A program made the translations under genes and the position numbers. A stretch of 64,000 nucleotides of DNA from Kordia sp039026955 (GTDB lineage: Bacteria; Bacteroidota; Bacteroidia; Flavobacteriales; Flavobacteriaceae). Below the pieces are notes generated by a model. It was not told the origin of the DNA. It ran no database searches and saw only the letters and a program-made list of their open reading frames with translations. Location: positions 1 to 64,000 of the forward strand of contig JBCCLH010000029.1 of the NCBI GenBank assembly GCA_039026955.1, read 5' to 3'. Shown here piece by piece: positions 56,399 to 64,000 of the stretch (positions are counted from its first letter, which is position 1; each line of letters starts with the position of its first letter).

Positions 56399-57556
56399 AT
56401 GCCTTTTTATCATAAACTAGGAACTATTCCACCCAAACGACACACTATTTTTAGAAAGCCAAACGGCGATTTATATTACGAACAACTTTTTGGAACGATT
56501 GGTTTTGACGGAATGTCTACCAACAGTTACCACGAACACAGACCGACACAGGTTAAAGAAATACGCAAGCAATACAGCGTAAAACCAAAGGTTGCGAGAG
56601 CGAATAACATGCAGTCGTATCGCTTCCGCGGATTTCAAGTGCCGCCAGAAGCAGATTATTTAGACAGTAGAAAAGTAGTCTTAACCAATAGTGATTGCAA
56701 CATCATCTTAGCCGCACCACAAGAATCTACACGTGACTATTTCTACAAAAACACCGACGCAGACGAATTAATCTTTATCCACAAAGGAACGGGAAAACTG
56801 CGCACCATGCTCGGAAATCTTGATTTCAAATATGGAGATTATTTGCTTGTACCACGTGGAATCATTTACAAACTTGATTTTGATACAGACGACAACCGTT
56901 TGTTCATTGTAGAATCATACCGACCGATTTACACGCCAAAACGCTACCGAAACTGGTTTGGACAATTACTAGAACATTCGCCTTTCTGTGAGCGTGACAT
57001 TCGTAGGCCGCACGAATTGGAAACCAACTACGAAAAAGGAGACTTTATGATCAAGGTGAAAAAGCAAGGAGACATTTTTGAAATGATCTACGCAACACAT
57101 CCGTTTGATGTCATTGGCTATGATGGCTACAACTATCCGTACGCTTTTTCTATTCACGATTTTGAACCCATCACAGGACGCATTCACCAACCGCCGCCAG
57201 TACATCAGACTTTTGAAACCGATGCTTTTGTGGTATGCTCGTTTGTACCAAGACTCTACGATTATCATCCAGAAAGCATTCCGGCACCATACAATCACAG
57301 CAATATTGACAGCGATGAAGTATTGTATTATGTAGATGGTGACTTTATGAGTCGAAACGATATTGATGCGGGACATATTTCGCTGCATCCAGCGGGAATT
57401 CCGCATGGACCACACCCAGGAGCGGTAGAACGCAGTATTGGTCAGACAGAAACGGAAGAATTAGCTGTGATGGTGGATACCTTCAAACCATTGCAAGTAA
57501 CAGAAGAAGCGATGAAAATTGCCGATGAAGACTATTTCAAATCTTGGTTAGAATAA
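56399..57556 (+). CDS. hmgA: Homogentisate 1,2-dioxygenase
   Basis: 385 residues. Opens the ring of homogentisate in tyrosine and phenylalanine breakdown. Start MPFYHKLGTIPPKRHT and YYEQLFGTIGFDGMS are typical of bacterial forms. Iron ligands lie in HSNIDSDEVLYYVDGDF and HPAGIPHGPHPG. The hppD gene, whose product makes homogentisate, follows 119 bp later. No fumarylacetoacetase gene is in the window. Confidence 0.95.
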   Translation: MPFYHKLGTIPPKRHTIFRKPNGDLYYEQLFGTIGFDGMSTNSYHEHRPTQVKEIRKQYSVKPKVARANNMQSYRFRGFQVPPEADYLDSRKVVLTNSDCNIILAAPQESTRDYFYKNTDADELIFIHKGTGKLRTMLGNLDFKYGDYLLVPRGIIYKLDFDTDDNRLFIVESYRPIYTPKRYRNWFGQLLEHSPFCERDIRRPHELETNYEKGDFMIKVKKQGDIFEMIYATHPFDVIGYDGYNYPYAFSIHDFEPITGRIHQPPPVHQTFETDAFVVCSFVPRLYDYHPESIPAPYNHSNIDSDEVLYYVDGDFMSRNDIDAGHISLHPAGIPHGPHPGAVERSIGQTETEELAVMVDTFKPLQVTEEAMKIADEDYFKSWLE

Positions 57557-57675
57557 TTCGCATGAAACAACAAACAACGACAATCGCAACGCATATTCGT
57601 GCCATGTGGTAAATAAGAGCCATTATTTACACAAAAACATATAAAAACGAATTCAATGCAATAAAAATTAACAAG

Positions 57676-58839
57676 ATGGCAGCAGAAATAAAAAACCTAA
57701 GAGATTTACAAAATACAGAATACGGACTCAAAAAATTATTTGAAGAAGCAGAAGACTTTCTTCCATTATTAGGAACGGATTATGTAGAATTATACGTGGG
57801 GAATGCAAAACAATCGGCACACTTCTACAAAACAGCGTTCGGATTTCAATCAGAAGCCTATGCAGGTTTGGAAACAGGATTGACTGACCGAGTTTCGTAT
57901 GTATTAAAACAAGATAAAATTCGCCTCGTATTGACGACTCCATTGACAAAAGGTGGAAAAATCAACGAGCATATCGATCTACATGGTGACGGTGTAAAAG
58001 TAGTAGCACTTTGGGTAGAAGACGCAACAAAAGCCTTTAAAGAAACCACTAAAAGAGGCGCAAAACCTTATATGGAGCCAACCAAACAAGAAGACGAAAA
58101 CGGATATGTAATTCGCTCCGGAATTTACACGTATGGAGAAACGGTTCACATCTTTGTAGAGCGTAAAAACTACAACGGAATCTTCTTGCCAGGCTACCGA
58201 AAATGGGAATCTCATTACAATCCAGCACCAGTCGGACTAAAATTCATTGATCATATGGTAGGAAATGTAGGTTGGGGAAAAATGAAAGAATGGTGTGAAT
58301 TCTACGCGAAAGTCATGGGCTTTGCGCAAATTATTTCCTTTACCGATGATGATATTTCTACCGATTACACTGCGTTGATGAGTAAAGTGATGAGTAACGG
58401 AAACGGACGTATCAAGTTTCCAATCAACGAACCTGCGGAAGGAAAGAAGAAATCACAAATTGAGGAATATCTTGATTTTTACAACGGTGCAGGTGTACAA
58501 CACATTGCCGTTGCCACAGATAACATCATTGAAACCGTTTCGCAAATGCGTGAACGCGGTGTGGAATTCTTATACGTTCCAGAAACCTATTACGATGACT
58601 TATTAGAGCGTGTCGGAGATATTGACGAAGACGTAGAAGAACTCAAAAAACATGGAATTCTAATTGATCGTGACGAAGAAGGCTATTTGTTGCAGTTGTT
58701 TACCAAAACCATTGTAGATAGACCCACAATGTTCTTCGAAATCATTCAACGTAAAGGCGCCCAATCGTTTGGTGTAGGAAACTTTAAAGCACTTTTTGAA
58801 GCGATTGAAAGAGAACAAGCTGCTCGTGGAACTTTATAA
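57676..58839 (+). CDS. hppD: 4-hydroxyphenylpyruvate dioxygenase
   Basis: 387 residues with two glyoxalase-type halves. Iron ligands: His in FIDHMVGNV (near 191), His in VQHIAVATDNI (near 275) and Glu in PTMFFEIIQRKG (near 358). Converts 4-hydroxyphenylpyruvate to homogentisate. It lies after hmgA and forms with it the tyrosine branch. Confidence 0.96.
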   Translation: MAAEIKNLRDLQNTEYGLKKLFEEAEDFLPLLGTDYVELYVGNAKQSAHFYKTAFGFQSEAYAGLETGLTDRVSYVLKQDKIRLVLTTPLTKGGKINEHIDLHGDGVKVVALWVEDATKAFKETTKRGAKPYMEPTKQEDENGYVIRSGIYTYGETVHIFVERKNYNGIFLPGYRKWESHYNPAPVGLKFIDHMVGNVGWGKMKEWCEFYAKVMGFAQIISFTDDDISTDYTALMSKVMSNGNGRIKFPINEPAEGKKKSQIEEYLDFYNGAGVQHIAVATDNIIETVSQMRERGVEFLYVPETYYDDLLERVGDIDEDVEELKKHGILIDRDEEGYLLQLFTKTIVDRPTMFFEIIQRKGAQSFGVGNFKALFEAIEREQAARGTL

Positions 58840-58859
58840 CATAATAATGTAGTATTAAA

Positions 58860-59012
58860 AGGTTGTTTATGAAGTGTTTGTTAGCGTCATTCTGAGCTTG
58901 ATACTGAAATAAATTCAGCACAGGCTTCAGAATCTCATTATATTGATTTCTAATCTTTATGAGAAACCGAATCAAGTTCGGTTTGACGAAATTTATGCTT
59001 CATAGACAACCT
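58860..59012. repeat. MITE-like element, family B copy 3
   Basis: 153 bp with 15-base terminal inverted repeats AGGTTGTTTATGAAG (58860-58874) and CTTCATAGACAACCT (58998-59012), one mismatch. It holds CGTCATTCTGAG...CGGTTTGACG in inverse order to 4071-4201. No coding capacity. Size, terminal repeats and dispersed copies fit a non-autonomous element; no target duplication is certain. Confidence 0.75.
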
Positions 59013-59067
59013 CATACTAAACATTACAAACAAAACAAAACACCTTTCTCTCCCAAAACACAACAAC

Positions 59068-60012
59068 ATGACCAGAGAAGAATTACTCGCTGCCATAGAC
59101 AAAAAATATCTGGATATGGGGCAAGATCCTGACGTACACCTTTCAGGATTATTATATGCAGAACCCATGAAATACTGGGATTTCATTCAAGTAGATGCGC
59201 TTTTAGGATTGCAAACCCAACGCACTCAATTGCCTGATGAAATGGTATTTATCATGTATCATCAGGTGAACGAATTGGTGTTTAAGATGATTCTTTGGGA
59301 AATGCAACAAATTGCGCATACGGAAGATATTCTACCCAAAAAGTTTGTGATGCATCTGATGCGCATCAGTCGTTATTTTGACTTACTTTCTAATTCTTTC
59401 GACATTATGGGCGAAGGTATGGAAGTCGCACAATACATGAAATTCCGCGATACATTGACGCCAGCCAGCGGTTTCCAATCGGCACAATACCGAAAAATAG
59501 AAATTGCTTCTACCGAACTCATCAATCTGATTGATTATAGATTTCGAAAAACCATCAATCGTGAAACACCGTATTTACATGCGTATAACAATATGTATTG
59601 GCAAGTAGCAGGAAACGATCACAAAACGGGAAAACGCAGTAAGTTGATGGTGAATTTTGATGAGAAATATAAAAAAGAACTCATCAATTGGATGAAAGAA
59701 TACAACACGATCAATTTGTGGACAAAATTCAAGCAATTGCCAGCAGCGTATCAGGAAAATATTGACCTAATCAATGCGATGCGTCATTACGATCATACGG
59801 TAAATATTAGTTGGGTAATGCATCATTACAATGCGGCTGCAAAGTATATCAACTCCAATGAAGGAAATCCGGAAGCTACTGGCGGCAGTGATTGGCAAAA
59901 GTACATGCATCCGAAATATCAAAAAAGAATCTTTTTTCCAGCACTTTGGAGCGAAGAAGAACTAGAAAATTGGGGAATTACCAATTTAGAAGATTATGCA
60001 ACACTAAAATAA
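59068..60012 (+). CDS. kynA: Tryptophan 2,3-dioxygenase
   Basis: 314 residues. Heme enzyme that opens the indole ring to N-formylkynurenine. Family signs: the LLGLQTQRTQLPDEMVFIMYHQVNELVFKMIL segment (near 50-78, with substrate-side His), and MRHYDHTVNISWVMHHYNAAA (near 230-250) carrying candidate heme-ligand His, then EATGGSDWQKYM. Close to the flavobacterial type, which is a little longer than that of Proteobacteria. It follows the two tyrosine genes but has its own upstream gap with a MITE-like element. Confidence 0.9.
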   Translation: MTREELLAAIDKKYLDMGQDPDVHLSGLLYAEPMKYWDFIQVDALLGLQTQRTQLPDEMVFIMYHQVNELVFKMILWEMQQIAHTEDILPKKFVMHLMRISRYFDLLSNSFDIMGEGMEVAQYMKFRDTLTPASGFQSAQYRKIEIASTELINLIDYRFRKTINRETPYLHAYNNMYWQVAGNDHKTGKRSKLMVNFDEKYKKELINWMKEYNTINLWTKFKQLPAAYQENIDLINAMRHYDHTVNISWVMHHYNAAAKYINSNEGNPEATGGSDWQKYMHPKYQKRIFFPALWSEEELENWGITNLEDYATLK

Positions 60013-60148
60013 TGGTAAAATCAAGATAAAAAAGCGTAAAAATTTTGAAGAATTCGCAAAGATTATCAAGAAACTTTGTGTACTTGAAAATAAACAACAA
60101 CTAAAAACTAGTGAGGCGATAAAAATTGTGTTAAAGTAAAATGCTATG

Positions 60149-60179
60149 CTTGCATAATAAAATACACGTCATATATTTG
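60149..60179 (+). promoter_or_regulatory. Promoter of candidate small RNA
   Basis: -33 CTTG (60149-60152), 19-base spacer, -7 TATATTTG (60172-60179), exact TAnnTTTG. Transcription would start near 60186. Confidence 0.6.
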
Positions 60180-60185
60180 CAGTGC

Positions 60186-60296
60186 AAAAGCGAGTGGTTT
60201 CCTTTTGCGACTTTAATGAAGAGAGATTTTCATAATTTAAAGTTTTGGTTGGTTAATAAAAAAGAGAGCTCGATCGTAAGATCGAGCTTCTTTTTT
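60186..60296 (+). ncRNA. Candidate small RNA of about 110 nt
   Basis: Bounded by the promoter at 60149-60179 and the terminator at 60267-60296. The 5' part can fold with GCAAAAG and CTTTTGC pairing around GTGGTT. No credible ORF: the only ATG frame (60217) runs through the terminator. It lies between kynA and a convergent minus-strand gene. Family not recognised. Confidence 0.45.
60267..60296 (+). terminator. Terminator of candidate small RNA
   Basis: AGCTCGATC/GATCGAGCT (60267-60275 with 60280-60288), GTAA tetraloop, then CTTTTTT. Confidence 0.9.
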
Positions 60297-60312
60297 GAAT
60301 AATTTTAACCAC

Positions 60313-60344
60313 AAAAAAGACTGCCAAAAGTTGCTGACAGTCTT
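60313..60344 (-). terminator. Terminator of the Cys-rich precursor gene
   Basis: AAAGACTG (60315-60322) pairs with CAGTCTTT; on the minus strand a T tract follows. It lies 40 bp after the stop codon of the gene at 60384. Confidence 0.75.
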
Positions 60345-60383
60345 TCCTAATCATTCAATCGTAATTAATAAAAAAACTTAAAC

Positions 60384-60635
60384 TTATGGGATTTGTATTG
60401 TTGGACAAAATACAGATGGTCCTGATCCAGAGCCACAATTACCTGTAACACCACAACCAGGCGCACAGGTATTGGCACAAGTAGCTGCACAGGTATTTGC
60501 ACATGTTGGTGCTTCTGTAGGACAACATGAATGTCCATGACACGTGTGTGTACCTCCACCTTTTAATAAGTCTTGTGTTAATTTGGAAACTGTTGATTTG
60601 TTAATTCCCAATCTTTGAATTTTCTGTTTTTTCAT
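60384..60635 (-). CDS. Lanthipeptide-like RiPP precursor, Cys-rich
   Basis: 83 residues. The leader MKKQKIQRLGINKSTVSKL to KGGG (residues 1-28) has the Bacteroidota class I lanthipeptide pattern: Lys-rich start, L-x-I-N-K-S-T-V-S-K-L, double glycine. The core has ten Cys, with four TCAx units in a row at 44-59 (TCAN TCAA TCAN TCAP) after HTCHGHSCC. Thr directly before Cys is unlike usual lanthionine rings. No LanB, LanC, LanT or protease gene of this type is in the window. The upstream motif at 60658-60684 is shared with the lipoprotein gene at 60902. Terminator at 60313-60344. Confidence 0.7.
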   Translation of the reverse strand: MKKQKIQRLGINKSTVSKLTQDLLKGGGTHTCHGHSCCPTEAPTCANTCAATCANTCAPGCGVTGNCGSGSGPSVFCPTIQIP

Positions 60636-60657
60636 GATTGATAAAAATTTAAAACTA

Positions 60658-60684
60658 TTCCTACTCTATAAGCTTTTCGGATTC
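60658..60684 (-). promoter_or_regulatory. Shared upstream motif of the RiPP precursor
   Basis: On the minus strand: GAATCCGAAAA, 6 bases, AGAGTAGGAA, then 22 bases to the ATG. The gene at 60902-61522 has GAATCTGAAAA, 8 bases, AGAGTAGGAA, 24 bases to its ATG. Probably a promoter or activator site common to both. Confidence 0.55.
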
Positions 60685-60734
60685 CGCTGTGAACACTACT
60701 GTTCGTCATTTGTTTTGATAAATTGTTTGATCTA

Positions 60735-60896
60735 ATACCAAATAAACTATAAGATGCAACATATAAACTCGTTCATTTGGCAGTATAGTTCCTTGTAGCT
60801 TCTTTCCGTAGCTAAGGCTATGCAAAAAATCCACTGCGTCCTATACTACCAAAGCAACTTCGTTTCTAAAGTCGCAGCTTATAGTTTATTTGGTAT
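60735..60896. repeat. Long imperfect palindrome (MITE-like)
   Basis: 162 bp with terminal inverted repeats ATACCAAATAAACTATAAG and CTTATAGTTTATTTGGTAT, continuing with scattered matches (GCAAC/GTCGC, TTTGGCAGTATAG against CTATACTACCAAA). No reading frame. The right end lies 5 bp from the stop codon of the lipoprotein gene. Confidence 0.75.
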
Positions 60897-60901
60897 AAAT
60901 T

Positions 60902-61522
60902 TTAAAATACACAGCGATTTGCTGCATTTGTACATTCAGTGCTAATATTTCGAAGTCTGTTTTGAAATCTAGGTCCGTTTGCAATGCCATTCACTACATC
61001 TCCGAGTCCGCGATTGTTTAAAATTTGCGTCCAAAAAATTCCCCCATTCACATCGGGCTCTCTTTGTGCCAATCCTTGGTAAGCGATATATACCTTTTTG
61101 TCAATATCACTACTTGTAATATTGTTTCTTTGTAAAAACGATCTATAGCGATGATCCCATCGTTGCAGTACTCCAGGTGCATTAATGAAACCAACAGCCA
61201 CTCCTGTAAAGCCTTGACTGCGCAACACACCAATCCAATAGTTTACGACATTGGCATTTTCCGGACATCTTTCGGAGTATGATAAATAGGCGAGTCTCAC
61301 AACGCACTGTTCGTCAATCATTGGTGGATTTGGAATATTTGGCGGTCTATAATCAGGATTAATAGGAATGCCAGGCGCTCGCTTACTTGTTGCTTCTTCA
61401 ATAATAGCTTCTTCAGCGTCCACAGTACCATCTTCAGTCTGACAACTAATGATACACAAGGATGCAACAATTAGTGAAAATGCAATTGCAAAATAGCGTG
61501 ATTTTAAAATGATTTTTTTCAT
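60902..61522 (-). CDS. Lipoprotein with two DUF4214-like repeats
   Basis: 206 residues. A lipoprotein signal ends at IISC27. After a linker rich in Pro and Asn (GIPINPDYRPPNIPNPP) come two related units: VRLAYLSYSERCPENANVVNYW... (about 79-125) and VYIAYQGLAQREPDVNGGIFW... (about 143-192), with the YxxLxxRxPDxxGxxFW shape of DUF4214 proteins, found in secreted and S-layer-linked proteins. The four Cys outside the lipobox may form disulfides. It shares its upstream motif with the RiPP-like gene downstream. Function unknown. Confidence 0.7.
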   Translation of the reverse strand: MKKIILKSRYFAIAFSLIVASLCIISCQTEDGTVDAEEAIIEEATSKRAPGIPINPDYRPPNIPNPPMIDEQCVVRLAYLSYSERCPENANVVNYWIGVLRSQGFTGVAVGFINAPGVLQRWDHRYRSFLQRNNITSSDIDKKVYIAYQGLAQREPDVNGGIFWTQILNNRGLGDVVNGIANGPRFQNRLRNISTECTNAANRCVF

Positions 61523-61546
61523 AGTAATTGATAAATTAAAATTATG

Positions 61547-61575
61547 TTCCTACTCTGTTGAGGTTTTTCAGATTC
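61547..61575 (-). promoter_or_regulatory. Shared upstream motif of the DUF4214-like lipoprotein gene
   Basis: GAATCTGAAAA, 8 bases, AGAGTAGGAA on the minus strand, 24 bases before the ATG. Also alike is the run TTTATCAAT just before both start codons. See 60658-60684. Confidence 0.55.
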
Positions 61576-61729
61576 TACCTATCCTGATCAAGATGATTCA
61601 AAGTTATGTGAGGTTATTTCTTAAAACAAGCAGCGTATTTTCATATTTATAAAAATGAATAGATTTCATTCTTACAAAAAAGCCATTTACTGAATTAAGT
61701 ATGTGACTTTTTATGTATATATGGTACTG

Positions 61730-62611
61730 CTATTGTTTTATTACAGTTTTGACAGTTATCTTACCGTCATGGATAAGTTTAAAATAATAGGTTCCTGCTA
61801 CTAAATGCGTAGTATCTATACGATATAAAGTACTGTTTACATTTGTAGTAGTACTAGCCACTGTATGCTCACTGATAAAAATCCCTTGATCATTATAAAT
61901 AATGACCTTTATAGGTGTTGGCTGTATAGGTGCGCTTAATGGAGTTGTGTAGGTATGTTGAATGGTAAGATGATCAATACTTGGATTTGGATACGTACTC
62001 ATCGAAAATTCTATGGGTGTACTCTCTTGTGTGAATGCTGCTCCAGACAAGACATTAATATAGAACGAATGTACTACTGCGGAAGGTTTTCCATTTTCAC
62101 CTAGTAAATAGTCTTTGGCATTATCATATTCATCCAAAACCACAATAACTCTAAATCTTTGCCCAATTTGTGTGGGAATGATATCCGATTTTACTTTGAA
62201 AGGATATATCGATGTTAATATATCTTTACTTACCTTTTTTTTGCGTACAGGCGGAATTATTATAGGTGCAGTAATTCCATCATCTACAGGAATATCAATG
62301 GCTTGTTGATTTGTAAGTGAAAGTCTCGCATCCTTTATAGGTTTAGAATACCCAAACCAAAAATAACGTGTATTAGCCAACGATGATTGGTATTTAAGAT
62401 TGATATTAAAACCGATGGTATGACCAGCATATACATCGATTTCTGGTGCTGAAGTTAGCGTTACTCCTTGTTCGCCATTAAGACGATCACTGATGATAAG
62501 ATCTAAATTAATAATATTAACAGAAGATGAAGAATGCATTTGTGCACTTGCAATTCCTATTCCTACGAATAAAAGCAATAGGAACGTTGATTTGATACTT
62601 TGTAAATTCAT
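61730..62611 (-). CDS. T9SS-sorted secreted protein of unknown function
   Basis: 293 residues. Signal peptide MNLQSIKSTFLLLLFVGIGI (cut near ASAQ). The end carries a type A sorting domain: STYPNPSIDHLTIQH, then VAGTYYFKLIHDGKITVKTVIKQ. The middle is beta-rich, no known enzyme motif. The ATG at 62611 is chosen over a TTG at 62644 because the signal peptide starts there. It is upstream of the lipoprotein gene on the same strand, 207 bp away, and probably not in the same transcript. Confidence 0.82.
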   Translation of the reverse strand: MNLQSIKSTFLLLLFVGIGIASAQMHSSSSVNIINLDLIISDRLNGEQGVTLTSAPEIDVYAGHTIGFNINLKYQSSLANTRYFWFGYSKPIKDARLSLTNQQAIDIPVDDGITAPIIIPPVRKKKVSKDILTSIYPFKVKSDIIPTQIGQRFRVIVVLDEYDNAKDYLLGENGKPSAVVHSFYINVLSGAAFTQESTPIEFSMSTYPNPSIDHLTIQHTYTTPLSAPIQPTPIKVIIYNDQGIFISEHTVASTTTNVNSTLYRIDTTHLVAGTYYFKLIHDGKITVKTVIKQ

Positions 62612-62714
62612 AACAATTGTGTTTAAAGTTAGACATATTGTCAAAGTATGAATATTTCAATGTTCACTACAACTGCTAGCTGTTCATATTTATAAATTTA
62701 AACAAAAGAACGCG

Positions 62715-64000
62715 TTAACTCTCAATTTTTCGGATGTAGTACGAAGGATTTAAACCCGTTTTGTTTTTAAACTCTTTGATAAAAGTTGTGGCACTTTTAT
62801 AACCAATCTCTTTGGAAATGGCATGAATGGTATACGATCTAAAAACGGCATCTTCTTTTAGCTTTACCAAAACATAGTCAATTCGGAGTTTGTTTAAGTA
62901 TTGACTAAACGTTTGTTTTTTGACAGCATTCAATGCTTTTGATAAATATGTGGTGTTGGTATTGAGCAGTTTTGCGGTAGAATGTAAGGTAGCTTCTTCT
63001 GAAAGATAAAAATGTGTGTCCTCTAAAGTGGTCAACGCTGCTAAAATAGCTTGTGCTTTTTCATCTTTGATAGCAGGATTTTGAACTGTTTTTTCGGGTT
63101 TTGGTTGCGCTGCTTTCTTAGAAATATTGTCAATAATGGCTAAAAATTTCTGCTCTTTCAATTTGGCTTTTCTATAATAGGCTAAAAACGTGATCAATAG
63201 TAAGGCGACCAATGCGATAGAGACAATCATAGTCACTTTTTTGTCTACCAAAGTTTGTGTGTTTTCATTGGCTAGCTTTTTATTTTCTAGCTTAAACTCG
63301 TTCATATCATCTTCATGAAGCAAATCTTTAGCAGCAGATTTTTGCTCATTTTTTACCTTGATAATACTAGCGATCTCACGTTGATAAAAAAGTTCTTTAT
63401 CCTTATCGTCTTGAATCTGTGAGATTTTAATAGCCAACGCATACATTTCTTCAATTCTGTCGGTATAGCTATCTTCTCCAGCTCGTTTAAAAATAGCATC
63501 TAACAATGCAATGGCTTCCTCATTTTTTCCTTGCTTGGTTAAATTTTGTGCAATGTAAAAATCTGTGATGTACAAGTTGTTTTTCAAGCCCGCTTCTTTC
63601 ATCACTTTTTTTCCTGCTTGCAAAAACCCTAAGGATATAGCATATTCCCCTTTTTCATAATATACTTTTCCAAGATTCACATTGAAGCGACTTTTAAAAA
63701 TTTCATCATTGATTGCCTCCGCAATGGCAAAACCTTTTGCGTAGGTTGCTTGGGCTTCGTCAAATCGTTTCAATTCGGTAAGGCATAACACTTTTCCCAA
63801 CAAAGAACTTAACAATATTTGGGTATCTTCATCTGAAAGCGGTTGCTCTTTTTTATCGAGAATGGCTAAAATGGAATTGAAGTTTTCCAACGCATTGTTA
63901 TAACGATGTAGCTTAGCGCGAACATTCGCAATATTAGTCAAACACGATATTTGGTGCGAATCACTTTCAATATCAGCAGATAACTCTTTTGCAATCAAAT
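62715..64000 (-). CDS. TPR and AraC-type HTH regulator, C-terminal part (5' end outside window)
   Basis: The frame is open to base 64000; about 428 residues present. Several TPR-like repeats (near 10-210), a short coiled region, one membrane helix (MIVSIALVALLLITFLAYY, near 255-275) and a C-terminal AraC-family DNA-binding domain (FSQYLNKLRIDYVLVKLKED...ISKEIGYKSATTFIKEFKNKTGLNPSYYIRK). This layout is a common Bacteroidota single-protein sensor regulator. The signal it senses is unknown. Confidence 0.88.
   Translation of the reverse strand, partial: LIAKELSADIESDSHQISCLTNIANVRAKLHRYNNALENFNSILAILDKKEQPLSDEDTQILLSSLLGKVLCLTELKRFDEAQATYAKGFAIAEAINDEIFKSRFNVNLGKVYYEKGEYAISLGFLQAGKKVMKEAGLKNNLYITDFYIAQNLTKQGKNEEAIALLDAIFKRAGEDSYTDRIEEMYALAIKISQIQDDKDKELFYQREIASIIKVKNEQKSAAKDLLHEDDMNEFKLENKKLANENTQTLVDKKVTMIVSIALVALLLITFLAYYRKAKLKEQKFLAIIDNISKKAAQPKPEKTVQNPAIKDEKAQAILAALTTLEDTHFYLSEEATLHSTAKLLNTNTTYLSKALNAVKKQTFSQYLNKLRIDYVLVKLKEDAVFRSYTIHAISKEIGYKSATTFIKEFKNKTGLNPSYYIRKIES

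Noticed and set aside
60217..60303. 28-codon frame starting MKRDFHNLKFW
   Set aside because: It passes through the strong terminator at 60267-60296, so it would not be fully transcribed.
62642..62644. TTG start for the T9SS-sorted protein
   Set aside because: The signal peptide begins at the ATG at 62609-62611; the added residues do not fit.
60384..63998. A full lanthipeptide gene cluster at the right end
   Set aside because: No LanB, LanC, LanM, radical SAM, YcaO or peptidase-type exporter gene is present; only the precursor and secreted proteins are seen.
1..64000. tRNA, rRNA, CRISPR array or insertion sequence
   Set aside because: No cloverleaf, no regular repeat-spacer array and no transposase frame were found on either strand; repeats present are short palindromes or MITE-like.

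Overview
The window is AT-rich, roughly one third GC, and carries the marks of a member of the Bacteroidota, most likely a marine flavobacterium (Flavobacteriaceae). Signs are type IX secretion sorting tails (YPNP... ending in KxVIxQ), a TonB receptor with a carboxypeptidase-like N-terminal domain, a PorZ-like T9SS component, -7 promoter elements of the TAnnTTTG type, almost no Shine-Dalgarno sites, and many palindromic intergenic repeats. The genus is not proven from the sequence; gene content resembles Kordia. No rRNA, tRNA, CRISPR array, prophage or intact insertion sequence was seen.

Layout. 1-4050: end of gltB and all of gltD (glutamate synthase). 4348-7316: a putative zinc-repressed operon with a 27-bp perfect palindrome at its start, then a MerC-domain protein, an ABC ATPase, an FtsX-type permease with a 78-residue His-rich loop, and a small exported DUF3299-like protein. 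7412-17160: the isoleucine/valine locus ilvE-ilvD-ilvB-ilvN-ilvC-ilvA, preceded by two successive leader-peptide attenuators (7412-7537 and 7746-7865) and interspersed with repeats. 17516-27319: gapN, an arsC-like/EamA/GNAT-fold operon on the minus strand, a 620-residue PLP enzyme, an exported M1 peptidase and cystathionine gamma-synthase. 27339-31216: an S41 peptidase lipoprotein with a short RiPP-like precursor ORF (ATT start) directly upstream, an outer-membrane barrel protein and gdhA. 31367-41829: a surface cluster of porZ-like gene, recO, TonB receptor and a 1620-residue T9SS-secreted protein. 42010-47541: ileS (type 2 with a GxHH motif), a TraR/DksA-family protein, a small exported protein and lspA. 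47567-51514: a HipBA-type toxin-antitoxin pair with three operator-like palindromes, 5-formyl-THF cyclo-ligase and a Fic protein. 51738-55761: uvrC and a patatin/outer-membrane barrel fusion. 56399-60012: hmgA, hppD and tryptophan 2,3-dioxygenase (aromatic amino acid catabolism). 60149-64000: a candidate small RNA, a Cys-rich lanthipeptide-like precursor, a lipoprotein with two DUF4214-like repeats that shares an upstream motif with that precursor, a T9SS-sorted protein, and the C-terminal part of a TPR/AraC-type regulator.

Themes. Nitrogen metabolism is prominent (gltBD, gdhA, ilv genes). Both ilv leader peptides are rich in Ile and Val and contain no Leu, matching a locus without leu genes. 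Items most worth follow-up are the double attenuator, the zinc-type operon with its built-in His-rich domain, two RiPP-like precursors with no modification enzymes in the window, the upstream motif shared by one precursor and a lipoprotein, and the GxHH isoleucyl-tRNA synthetase.
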